Source: Arcobacter vandammei (lineage in GTDB: Bacteria > Campylobacterota > Campylobacteria > Campylobacterales > Arcobacteraceae). From it: a stretch of 64,000 bases of DNA. Below, piece by piece: positions 8,395-16,312 of this stretch. Made by a program: the position numbers and the translations under genes. Position 1 is the stretch's first letter. Each line of letters begins with the position of its first letter. The notes under the pieces were generated by a model that did no database searches, was not told the DNA's origin, and was given only the letters and a program-made list of their open reading frames with translations. Location of the stretch: the NCBI RefSeq assembly GCF_016106035.1, contig NZ_JADKPZ010000002.1:120056-184055 (forward strand), written 5' to 3'.

Positions 8395-9344
8395 ATCTCC
8401 AATAAAAACTCTTTATTTTGGGGCTTTTCTTTATCTTTTAAAAAGTATAAAAGATGATTTATAACTAAATCTTTATTGTCAATTATAGATTCTTCTTTAA
8501 AATATTTACTATTTTTGTACTGTATTTCTAATATTTTTTTATCCTGATAAAAAGCTAATTCTAAAAATGGTTTAAGAACTAAGAACTTCAAGAAAGATGG
8601 AATAATTGTTTTTAATAAACTAACTTTTATAACCATCTGAACTTCACCTTTTTCTAACGGAACAAAAAATATAGAAACATCAAAAATTAAACTATTTTGT
8701 TTTAAATACTCTATTTTGGCAAAGCTTGGATATATAAATGTTGCAATATTTTTATCTATTCCATTATCAAAAAGCTTATTAATTAAGCCATTTTGCTTAT
8801 TTTCTAAATCATAAATAGTTTTAAATGAAAAATCATCTAACAATTGAGATATTTTCATCTTTTGTTGTCCAATATTTCTTAATAAACCTTTGTGAATATA
8901 TGGTGTGTGAAGAGGGTCTAAAAAGTTTTCAATAGTATGAATAAAATCAGATTTTAAGATTTTTATACTAAATTTACTTTCAAACTCTTTTGGCATTTTA
9001 AATAAATTTGTAAAATCTTTATTGTTATTTAGACTTATCCAAATTAAATTTTCTTCAACTTTTACAAAAAATTTCTTTATTTTTATATCTTTATTACATA
9101 AATATTCAGCATTTTTTGTAAAGCACCAACCATGATAGTTACATCTTATTTTGTCCCCAATTATTTCTCCATTTGAAAGCGGAACATTTCTATGTGGGCA
9201 TCTATCTTCAAAACATAGAATTTCATCTTTTATTCTAAAAATAACGATTTTTTGTCCAAGTAATATTTTTGAAATAGGCTTTTTCTTCAAATCCTTTTCA
9301 AACATAATAGGAAACCACTCATTTTTTAACTTTTCTATATTCAC
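8391..9344 (-). CDS. Rieske non-heme iron oxygenase
   Basis: The protein (317 residues) has a Rieske [2Fe-2S] motif at C49-x-H51 and C68-x2-H71, followed by the mononuclear iron site D143-x2-H146-x4-H151 in the pattern of ring-hydroxylating oxygenase alpha subunits. Such enzymes insert oxygen into aromatic, sterol, fatty or amino compounds, using electrons from a reductase that is not encoded here. It is the last gene of a seven-gene operon and overlaps the preceding gene by 4 bp. Position and domains suggest a late hydroxylation or desaturation step; the substrate is unknown. Confidence 0.88.
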   Translation of the reverse strand: MNIEKLKNEWFPIMFEKDLKKKPISKILLGQKIVIFRIKDEILCFEDRCPHRNVPLSNGEIIGDKIRCNYHGWCFTKNAEYLCNKDIKIKKFFVKVEENLIWISLNNNKDFTNLFKMPKEFESKFSIKILKSDFIHTIENFLDPLHTPYIHKGLLRNIGQQKMKISQLLDDFSFKTIYDLENKQNGLINKLFDNGIDKNIATFIYPSFAKIEYLKQNSLIFDVSIFFVPLEKGEVQMVIKVSLLKTIIPSFLKFLVLKPFLELAFYQDKKILEIQYKNSKYFKEESIIDNKDLVINHLLYFLKDKEKPQNKEFLLEI

Positions 9345-10435
9345 AACTTCAGCCTTTGTAGCAAATTTCCATAAAATCTATTTGCTATAAAAGATAATAT
9401 TTTCCAAATAAATCTTCTATAAAAAGGTAAATGTTTTGTATAAACAAACATATATTCTAAATATGCTTTTGCTCCCCTATTTGTCTTAAAATTACTAGCT
9501 CCAGAACTTAAATTTAGCAAATAATTATTTGTTATTGCATATTCTAAAATATATGCAATAACTCTTCTATATAGTGCTTCTTTTATATCATAATTTAAAT
9601 CATAACCAACAATTGGAGCTGTAATAAGCCCATTTTCTCCTATTATTCCAACAACTGCAACATATTTTTTCTCTTTTTTATCAAATAAAAGTCTTAAATG
9701 CAACAAACCATTTTTTACCAATTCTTGTAAATATATAGCTTTAAACTGTACATTATGTTTGGAATATTTATCTAAATACAACTGATTATATAAATTTTCT
9801 GCTTGTTGAAAAAGTGAGAAATCCTCAATATTTAAAGCTTTAAACTCATATTTTTCATCTAGTAAAAGTTTTTTGTCCGATTTGTAATCTTTATGTTTTT
9901 TGCACTCTGTAAAATCATCAAAAATATAAACTTGTCTTGAAACTAAAGCTATCCAACCATCTTTTTTTAGTTTTTCATATAGTTTTAGATTTTGAAATTT
10001 ATTTACACTTCTAATTTTCAAAGTATGGTCTGGATAGTTCTTTAAAGCTTTATTCTTTAATACTTTTAAATCTATATTTTCAAAATTATTTGAAAAAAAG
10101 TTTGTTGATAACATATAATTATTTAGTATTTGAAGCTTATCTATTTTTGCTATTTTTAGTATATTTTCAAATATCTTTATCAAAAAATATGAAAAATATA
10201 GCAATATTTTAGAATTTATTTTTAATAACTCATCTTTTGAATAATCAATAATAAGATTATACATCGATACAACATAGCAATTTTTCTTTATATCATCTGT
10301 AATTGTTGTAATAATTTCTTGGTTTTCAATATTATATTTGATGATTTTAGTATCAACATTTGCCATAAGTTTTTTTGAGTAATATTTTTCAAATATTTTG
10401 TATAAATTTGAAGATAAATCATCTTTTTTTTCCAC
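9341..10435 (-). CDS. GNAT/FemAB-like acyltransferase family protein
   Basis: I assign this 364-residue protein only tentatively. The C-terminal half carries features seen in FemAB/BioF2-like GNAT proteins: a strand-rich region (AVVGIIGENGLITAPIVGYD), then SSGASNFKTNRGA, which resembles the FKxxxG signature of these acyl- or aminoacyltransferases, and a basic, aromatic C-terminal tail that may touch the membrane. The N-terminal 150 residues are lysine-rich and unassigned. The start overlaps the stop of the ATP-grasp gene (TAATG) and the 3' end overlaps the Rieske gene by 4 bp, so it is coupled to both. A role in acyl or aminoacyl transfer to the pathway product is inference. Confidence 0.55.
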   Translation of the reverse strand: MEKKDDLSSNLYKIFEKYYSKKLMANVDTKIIKYNIENQEIITTITDDIKKNCYVVSMYNLIIDYSKDELLKINSKILLYFSYFLIKIFENILKIAKIDKLQILNNYMLSTNFFSNNFENIDLKVLKNKALKNYPDHTLKIRSVNKFQNLKLYEKLKKDGWIALVSRQVYIFDDFTECKKHKDYKSDKKLLLDEKYEFKALNIEDFSLFQQAENLYNQLYLDKYSKHNVQFKAIYLQELVKNGLLHLRLLFDKKEKKYVAVVGIIGENGLITAPIVGYDLNYDIKEALYRRVIAYILEYAITNNYLLNLSSGASNFKTNRGAKAYLEYMFVYTKHLPFYRRFIWKILSFIANRFYGNLLQRLKL

Positions 10436-11538
10436 TATTTTTCTTCTCCATCATATTCTATATCAAATGTACTGGCATTTGTCAAAGACTTTTTATATAT
10501 AAATTTTCTTTTTATCATCTCATAAAATGAGATAAATTGGGCATAAAATGGTAAACCTTCTAAAACATCATTTGCTTTTTTATAATCTTTTAAAAGCTTT
10601 TTGAATTCACCTTTTATTAATGCTTTTAACCCAAATAGCAAAAATAGACTTATTCCAACTCTATATGAACTTTTATCTATTTTTCCAACTTGCATAAAGT
10701 TTTTTCTAATATCTATCTCTATATTTTTTGAAATCAAATGTAAACCACTTGTTGCTCTTGGATTGCACTCTAAAATATAAATATCTCTTCCATTATCTAT
10801 AAAATCAAAGGCAACCTGCCCTGTATAATTTGTATGTTTTGCAAACTCTTTTATGAAATTATTCACTCTTTCATCTTCATAATATTCAAAATATGTAGAT
10901 GCAGCATCATTTAAAAGATATTTAGGTTTATAAACTATATGTGATATTACTTTTTTATTTTGACAAATAGCATAATTACATAAAGCAAAACCTTTAATAT
11001 ACTCTTGTTGAACCCATGCAAAATCTTTGTTTATATAAATATCTTTTATTTTCTCTTTTGTAACACCTTTAATAACACTTCTTCCAAATCTTGAGAAAAC
11101 TGGCTTTAAAATAGTATTTAAATCTTCTTTTATTTCATTTTTATTAGCAATAAATATTGTTTTTGGAAACTTAACATAAGAGTTTAGATATTTTTGAAAA
11201 TTAAATTTATTGTGCAACTCAAATAGTAAATCATTATTTGGCATAAAAAACATAGCTTTTGAATCTATTTTATCTCTTATTTTAGATAAAAAGAAAATAT
11301 CTTCACAATTTGGTATTACAATATCTACATCAAAAAGTGCTTTTTCCATATCTTTTTTATAAGTTTGGAAATCTAATTTTGGAGAAGTAACTTTAATATA
11401 CAAAATACTCTTATCATAAAATATTCCTATAGGATAATCTAAACTATCAAGCAAAACTATCTCATAATTTGATTTTTTTGCTATTTTTATCCACTCAATA
11501 CTAACAGGTGCTCTTGGACAAGTTATTGCTATTTTCAT
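10435..11538 (-). CDS. ATP-grasp ligase
   Basis: ATP-grasp enzymes join a carboxylate, activated as an acyl-phosphate, to an amine or thiol. The 367-residue protein shows the family layout: an N-terminal Rossmann-like preATP-grasp part, a lysine (K145) in LKPVFSRFGR, the adenine-contact segment QQEYIKG near 177-183, and the Mg-binding E257 and N259 in ECNPRATSG. It lies between the adenylating enzyme and the GNAT-like gene with 4-bp and 1-bp overlaps. Amide formation on the pathway intermediate is the natural guess, but the substrates cannot be read from the sequence. Confidence 0.82.
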   Translation of the reverse strand: MKIAITCPRAPVSIEWIKIAKKSNYEIVLLDSLDYPIGIFYDKSILYIKVTSPKLDFQTYKKDMEKALFDVDIVIPNCEDIFFLSKIRDKIDSKAMFFMPNNDLLFELHNKFNFQKYLNSYVKFPKTIFIANKNEIKEDLNTILKPVFSRFGRSVIKGVTKEKIKDIYINKDFAWVQQEYIKGFALCNYAICQNKKVISHIVYKPKYLLNDAASTYFEYYEDERVNNFIKEFAKHTNYTGQVAFDFIDNGRDIYILECNPRATSGLHLISKNIEIDIRKNFMQVGKIDKSSYRVGISLFLLFGLKALIKGEFKKLLKDYKKANDVLEGLPFYAQFISFYEMIKRKFIYKKSLTNASTFDIEYDGEEK

Positions 11539-12779
11539 ATCTCTTGAACTCTTCTTCTTTTTTTATCTAAAGAACAAGAGCTATATTCAAAAAAATTGTG
11601 TTCTAAAGGATTTAAATTGTGTACTTTATATAGTTCCAACAAAACTTTATTCACCTCTATTTTTGCTTCAAATGGCTTTAGAAATATATTTAATTTATCA
11701 TTTTCTTTTATCACTAAATATTCATCTAAAGTTGTATTTGCTGATATTATGGCATTTCTTACAAAATCTGGGAAAAGTAAATAATCTTTATTGTCCAATG
11801 TTTTCATCTTTAATATATCATCACAACGACCCTCGATTTTTTTCAAACTAGTAAATACAGAACCACAAGGGCAAGGCTCTTTTTTAAGTATTAAAATATC
11901 ATCAAGTTTATATCTTACAACTGCTTGGCTTTTTCTATTAAAATCTGTAATTATAGGTGAAAATCTTCCACTATTTTCATCAATCCACTCTTTTTCAATA
12001 AATACAATATCTTCATTTAAATGCAAATTTCCAACTTCACAAGTGTGTGCCAAAAAACCTTCAGTACATTGATAAATCTGATGAACCTTTTGCAAAAACC
12101 GATTTTCTATAATTTTTCTATCATCATCTTCTAAAACTTCTGCAACAGAAATTATCTTTTTTGGCTTTATATTTAAATCTTTATTTAAAGCAAGTAGCCT
12201 TAAAACTTGTGCTGGAGCTATTAAAATAGTTGGTTTTGTTCTGTTTAGTTTTTCAATATGTGTTTCCAAAGGATTTATTAAATCATAGAATGAAAAAGAG
12301 ATGAGAAAACTATTTACACTTTCATATAAATTACTATTTGATCTTAAGAAAAATGCTATTTTATGTCTTTGTAAAATTGGTTTAGGAAGCATTCTTTTTA
12401 AAATATATCCAGCCCATAATGCACTTTCATTTTCACTAACTAAAAAAATCCCCCTATTTCCACTTGTTCCTGAAGATAAACCAACTGTTATATCTTTTAA
12501 TTTAGATGAGAAATTTCTATTTTTTTCAGCATTTAAAGCGATATTAAAGGCTTCACTCTTATTTATTTGTAAACTGTTAATAGTATCAAAGTTATCCATA
12601 AATATCTTTTTATTGATTATTGGAAAATCATTTAGGTTTAAAGATTTTGGATAAAACTTACTGTTTAAATTTGCTAAAAGTTTTTTTATAGAGTTTTTTT
12701 GATGCTTTTCTAACTCTTTTTTATCATAGAAATTCTTTGTTTTTATATACTGTATTAAGATTTTTAATTTTTTAAGCAT
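11535..12779 (-). CDS. PaaK/F390-synthetase-like adenylate-forming enzyme
   Basis: The 414-residue protein belongs to the AMP-forming ligase superfamily on the PaaK/coenzyme F390 synthetase side. It has the phosphate loop SSGTSGNRG (102-110), a YQCTEG motif in the adenylation pocket, RYKLDD, a CPCGS cysteine cluster typical of PaaK-like proteins, and EGRCDDIL before a C-terminal lysine/arginine-rich tail. Such enzymes activate a carboxylic acid with ATP. No carrier-protein domain is fused. It overlaps the MBL gene by 8 bp and the ATP-grasp gene by 4 bp. I recall a subfamily of such proteins found next to KAS III genes, which agrees with this neighbourhood. Confidence 0.83.
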   Translation of the reverse strand: MLKKLKILIQYIKTKNFYDKKELEKHQKNSIKKLLANLNSKFYPKSLNLNDFPIINKKIFMDNFDTINSLQINKSEAFNIALNAEKNRNFSSKLKDITVGLSSGTSGNRGIFLVSENESALWAGYILKRMLPKPILQRHKIAFFLRSNSNLYESVNSFLISFSFYDLINPLETHIEKLNRTKPTILIAPAQVLRLLALNKDLNIKPKKIISVAEVLEDDDRKIIENRFLQKVHQIYQCTEGFLAHTCEVGNLHLNEDIVFIEKEWIDENSGRFSPIITDFNRKSQAVVRYKLDDILILKKEPCPCGSVFTSLKKIEGRCDDILKMKTLDNKDYLLFPDFVRNAIISANTTLDEYLVIKENDKLNIFLKPFEAKIEVNKVLLELYKVHNLNPLEHNFFEYSSCSLDKKRRRVQEI

Positions 12780-13563
12780 TGATATATTCTTTTAAAGTAT
12801 TAGAACAATGTGTTGGAATTACTTTGATTTGAGGGGAATTTTTGTGTAATTCTTGAAGTTTATCAATAGTTTTATTGTACTCTTTCCAGTTTTCCATAAT
12901 AAGTGCAGTTAAAATATTTGGGCGTTTGTTATGTGTGATTGTTTGCATATTCCAAACTGCATCAGAAATAAAAAAATAGTTATCATAAAAAAGTCCATAT
13001 TGACCTTTGGCATGACCTTTTAACTCTATTAAATAAATATCATCAAAAAGTAAAAAACCATTTTCAAATGGTTTTAAAATATCTGGTAAAACAACTTTTG
13101 GTAAATCCTCTATAAATGTAACTCTTTTTTCAAAATCATCTCCTAAAAGTTTTGGTAAAACACCCTTCTTTGTCTTTGAAAATCTTGATAAGTTTTTATT
13201 GATTGCAAATAAATATGCCTCTTTTGAGCAAAAAATTGAAGCTTCTGGAAAATCTTTTATTCCAGATATATGATCAGCATGAAAATGAGATATAAATATA
13301 AAATCTATCTTTTTTGTAAGCCTTTGAATTAAAGATTTATCCAACATAACAGGAGTTGTAAGTGCATATAGTTTTTCAGGAAACTCTTTTGTAACCTCAA
13401 AAAAATGTTTTGAATAACCTGTGTCAAAAAGTAAATTTCCATTTTTATGTTTTATTAAAGCAACCATTGCTGGAAATTTGATAGTTTTAAAACTTCCACC
13501 TTTTAAAACCATAAATTCAGGATGAACACAATACCCAACCTCAAAGATTTCTATATTTTGCAT
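12772..13563 (-). CDS. Metallo-beta-lactamase-fold hydrolase
   Basis: The protein (263 residues) carries the zinc-binding H93-x-H95-x-D97-H98 motif and a DTGY segment (47-50), with a late THCSNT that can supply the last histidine. The overall layout resembles AHL-lactonase-type hydrolases. In this operon it could open a lactone or cleave a thioester to release an acyl product, or act as a housekeeping proofreading step. It overlaps the reductase gene by 23 bp upstream and the adenylating enzyme by 8 bp downstream. The fold is clear; the substrate is unknown. Confidence 0.85.
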   Translation of the reverse strand: MQNIEIFEVGYCVHPEFMVLKGGSFKTIKFPAMVALIKHKNGNLLFDTGYSKHFFEVTKEFPEKLYALTTPVMLDKSLIQRLTKKIDFIFISHFHADHISGIKDFPEASIFCSKEAYLFAINKNLSRFSKTKKGVLPKLLGDDFEKRVTFIEDLPKVVLPDILKPFENGFLLFDDIYLIELKGHAKGQYGLFYDNYFFISDAVWNMQTITHNKRPNILTALIMENWKEYNKTIDKLQELHKNSPQIKVIPTHCSNTLKEYINA

Positions 13564-14497
13564 ATCTTTCTAAACCCTCTTTAATAGTATAAATTGGTTT
13601 GTATCCCAAAATCTCTTTTGCTTTTGAAATATCCAATGTTTGGCTTTTACTTATTACTCCAACTCCATATTTTGTTAAAAATGGTTCTTTTTTGAATATA
13701 ATTTTTGCAAAAAGCTCTAAAACAAAAGCAATAAAAAATAAAAAGCTATAAGAGATATATTTAAATTTTATATCTATATTTAAAGTTTGAGTAATTAAGA
13801 TAAAAATCTCTTTTATATCCATAGATTCATCATTTGTTATATTAAAAATAGATTTAGATGGAATATCTTTTATAGCTGCTAAATATAAAGCATTTACAAC
13901 ATTTCCAACATAAGTAACATCAATAATAGTTTTTTTATTTTTAATAAGCGGTAAGAAACCTTTTTTTGCAATTTTTTCTATTCTTGGCACTAAAACAGTA
14001 TCATACTCTCCAAAAATTGCTCTTGGTCGAATAATAATTGAATTAAGATTACTATTTAAAACTAATTTTTCAGCCTCATATTTTGTTTGTGCATAAAAAT
14101 TTACAAACTTTTTTGCTAAGAAGCTCTCATTTACATTAAATTCATCTTTAAAATTAAAATATATGCTAGGAGTTGAAATATGAACAATTTTTTGGATTTT
14201 AAACAACTCCATAGATTCTAAGACATTTTTGGTTGCTTTTATATTAGCTTTATAAAAATCATCATACTCTCCCCAAGCAGAAGATAAAGCAGCACAATGA
14301 AAAACAATATCAGCCTTTTGGAAATATTTTTTTGTATCTTCAAAATTACTTAAATCAAAAGAGTAGAACTCTACATCTAAAGATTTTCCTATTTGCTTAT
14401 TTCTACCAAAAGCAATAATTTCCCAATCTTTTGATTTTAAAAACTCAACAAGATTTCTTCCTAAGCCACCAGTTGCACCAGTAACTATAGCTTTCAT
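13541..14497 (-). CDS. NAD(P)-dependent epimerase/reductase (extended SDR)
   Basis: This extended short-chain dehydrogenase has the nucleotide-binding GATGGLG motif near its N-terminus and the catalytic Y135-x3-K139, with an upstream serine in STPS. Sequence style and length (318 residues) resemble dihydroflavonol reductase, 3-beta-HSD or OleD-type proteins that act on beta-keto compounds. I place the start at 14497, where ATG overlaps the ketosynthase stop as TAATG; the ATG five codons upstream (14512) lies inside that gene. Reduction of the keto group made by the neighbouring ketosynthase is a reasonable inference. Confidence 0.82.
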   Translation of the reverse strand: MKAIVTGATGGLGRNLVEFLKSKDWEIIAFGRNKQIGKSLDVEFYSFDLSNFEDTKKYFQKADIVFHCAALSSAWGEYDDFYKANIKATKNVLESMELFKIQKIVHISTPSIYFNFKDEFNVNESFLAKKFVNFYAQTKYEAEKLVLNSNLNSIIIRPRAIFGEYDTVLVPRIEKIAKKGFLPLIKNKKTIIDVTYVGNVVNALYLAAIKDIPSKSIFNITNDESMDIKEIFILITQTLNIDIKFKYISYSFLFFIAFVLELFAKIIFKKEPFLTKYGVGVISKSQTLDISKAKEILGYKPIYTIKEGLERYAKYRNL

Positions 14498-15480
14498 TAC
14501 GGAATTTCCCATACAACTAAACCTAAACCTATTCCAGCTGAAGTTCCAACTATAAGTACTTTTTGTCCACTTTTTACATTTTTTTCATATAAAAGTGTAT
14601 ATAAAGCACTAGGAATAGAAGAGGCAACTTGATTTGCATGAGTATCAAATATATCAATTAATTTTGCTCTATTTAGATTTAAAATTTTAACAATATGATT
14701 TAGTGCTGATTTACTAGCTTGATGTGGAACAATCCAATCTATATCATCTAAAGTTAAATTCTTTGAAGCTAAGCTTTTTTCTATAAAATTTGGTAAGATT
14801 TGTGAACTTAATTTATAAAGTTTTTTACCATCCATTTCAAAATTACAAATTTCTTTATATTCACCCTTATAATTACTTGGAGTTAATCTTGTTCCTCCAC
14901 CTCTAATTTGACAATATTCATAACCACTAGAATAAGTTTCAAAACAAGATAAAATAATTCCACCTTTGTCGCTTGAGCTAACAATCATAGCAGTTGCTCC
15001 ATCAGCAAATATTCCAGCTGTCTGAATTTTTGTCCAGTCTAGTGCTAAACTAGCTAAATCGCAAGATACTATTAAGATATTTTTATAATCATAAAAAAGC
15101 TTTGATGCTATATCAAAAGCTCTTAAAATACCTAAACAAGTCATATTAATATCAAATGTTGATATTGGCTTATTAGGTTTTAAAAGCTTATGTATATATG
15201 CAGCATTATACGGGATAGCTTGATAGGAAACAGCACTTGCACTTATTATGCAATCAATATTATCAATATTTAACTTTGATTTTTTTAATGCTTCATCTAT
15301 AGCAATTTTTAAAAAATCATCTACACTCTCATTTTTGTGTAGTAAATGTCTTTTTTTTAAACTTGTAATTTTTTCTGTTGTTCCAGGTTTTAAATTATAT
15401 AATTCATCAATTTTTGATGAAAAAACAATATTTTTTGATAGACTTTTACCCATTCCTAAAATTTGAATAGGGAAGATCAT
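14497..15480 (-). CDS. Beta-ketoacyl-ACP synthase III family enzyme (FabH-like), pathway-specific
   Basis: KAS III enzymes start chains by condensing an acyl-CoA with malonyl-ACP, and relatives join two acyl chains (OleA). The Cys-His-Asn triad is intact: C115 in DINMTCLG, H253 in VPHQAS and N283 in HANQVASS (327 residues). The ACAGF context of housekeeping FabH is replaced by MTCLG, and the gene is not next to plsX or acpP, so I read it as a specialised copy. The start at 15480 follows a strong AAAAAAGGAG site; the longer frame (15507) would run into the preceding gene. It is the first gene of the coupled cluster. Confidence 0.85.
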   Translation of the reverse strand: MIFPIQILGMGKSLSKNIVFSSKIDELYNLKPGTTEKITSLKKRHLLHKNESVDDFLKIAIDEALKKSKLNIDNIDCIISASAVSYQAIPYNAAYIHKLLKPNKPISTFDINMTCLGILRAFDIASKLFYDYKNILIVSCDLASLALDWTKIQTAGIFADGATAMIVSSSDKGGIILSCFETYSSGYEYCQIRGGGTRLTPSNYKGEYKEICNFEMDGKKLYKLSSQILPNFIEKSLASKNLTLDDIDWIVPHQASKSALNHIVKILNLNRAKLIDIFDTHANQVASSIPSALYTLLYEKNVKSGQKVLIVGTSAGIGLGLVVWEIP

Positions 15481-15500
15481 CTTTTCTCCTTTTTTATATT

Positions 15501-15779
15501 CTACCAAAAAGATGAGGTAGAATCATCTACTTTTGTACTATCTACCTCTAAGAAGAGATTTTGATTATAATCCATAAAAAGATTATAGTTTCCATAACTA
15601 AAGCTATTTTCTACATCTTTTTTATTAAAAAATAAAATCTCTTCAAAATTATTACAAAAATCACTAATATGATAATCAAGTAAAGATGGTGCAATATTAT
15701 CTATAATACTCTCTAAAGAGCAAAAATCATTTGCTCCAAAAAGATTATAAACATACTCTTTATCTAGCGAAATAACCAT
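15501..15779 (-). CDS. Hypothetical 92-residue acidic protein
   Basis: I do not recognise this gene. The protein is acidic and rich in asparagine and aromatic residues, has no membrane helix or signal peptide, and carries two cysteines (DFCSL, DFCNN). It ends 20 bp before the ketosynthase start and begins 8 bp after the coiled-coil gene, all on the minus strand, so it may be cotranscribed with either neighbour. It is the only gene between the conserved flank and the biosynthetic operon. A pathway role is possible but unsupported. Confidence 0.6.
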   Translation of the reverse strand: MVISLDKEYVYNLFGANDFCSLESIIDNIAPSLLDYHISDFCNNFEEILFFNKKDVENSFSYGNYNLFMDYNQNLFLEVDSTKVDDSTSSFW

Positions 15780-15787
15780 TTTAAATT

Positions 15788-16258
15788 TTAGTTAAATCCA
15801 TTTAAAAGTGAAGACATTCTTGAAAGATCAAGTTTATTATCCTCTTTATTCTCTTCTTTTTTATTTAATACATTTTCAAAAGAGCTAAGAAGATTTTCGC
15901 TTTCACTTGTTGCATTTTCTTGAGAATTATCTTCCTCTGCTTCATTTTTCTCTTCTTCTACTTTTTCAACTCTTGATACAGGAGATACAAAATCTAAACT
16001 TGTATCTTTTTTATTTAAAATATCTTCAATTTTCCCAAGCATTGAATAAATATTTGTTTTATCTTGTTCTGTATTTGATTTGAAGCTATCAACATCTTTC
16101 TCTAAACTCTCTTTTACTAATTCCAAATTTAAAACTTCATCTTCAAGTTCAGCAACTCTCTCTTTTAGATTATTATTTTTATCTTGTAGCTCTTCATATG
16201 CTTTAATTAGGGTTTGTAGAGCATTATTTAATTTTGTAATTGTTTCTGCATTTGTCAT
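15788..16258 (-). CDS. Coiled-coil protein of unknown function
   Basis: The 156-residue protein has a clear heptad-rich coiled coil over about residues 5-85, followed by a glutamate/asparagine-rich, probably disordered linker and a short C-terminal motif (LDLSRMSSLLNGF) that may be a binding peptide. There is no signal sequence, so it is cytoplasmic. It resembles small cell-division or structural coiled coils only in a general way. An AAGGATTT site precedes the start. It lies between the M3 peptidase and the 92-residue protein on the same strand. Confidence 0.75.
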   Translation of the reverse strand: MTNAETITKLNNALQTLIKAYEELQDKNNNLKERVAELEDEVLNLELVKESLEKDVDSFKSNTEQDKTNIYSMLGKIEDILNKKDTSLDFVSPVSRVEKVEEEKNEAEEDNSQENATSESENLLSSFENVLNKKEENKEDNKLDLSRMSSLLNGFN

Positions 16259-16312
16259 AGTTATTAAATCCTTAAGTGTTATATATTAAAATCGTATTAT
16301 GGCAAATTTTTG

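Noticed and set aside
14497..15480. Housekeeping FabH
   Set aside because: Active-site context and neighbourhood differ, and the gene is embedded in a coupled specialised operon.
15481..15507. Longer ketosynthase start at 15507
   Set aside because: It overlaps the preceding gene and ignores the strong ribosome site before 15480.
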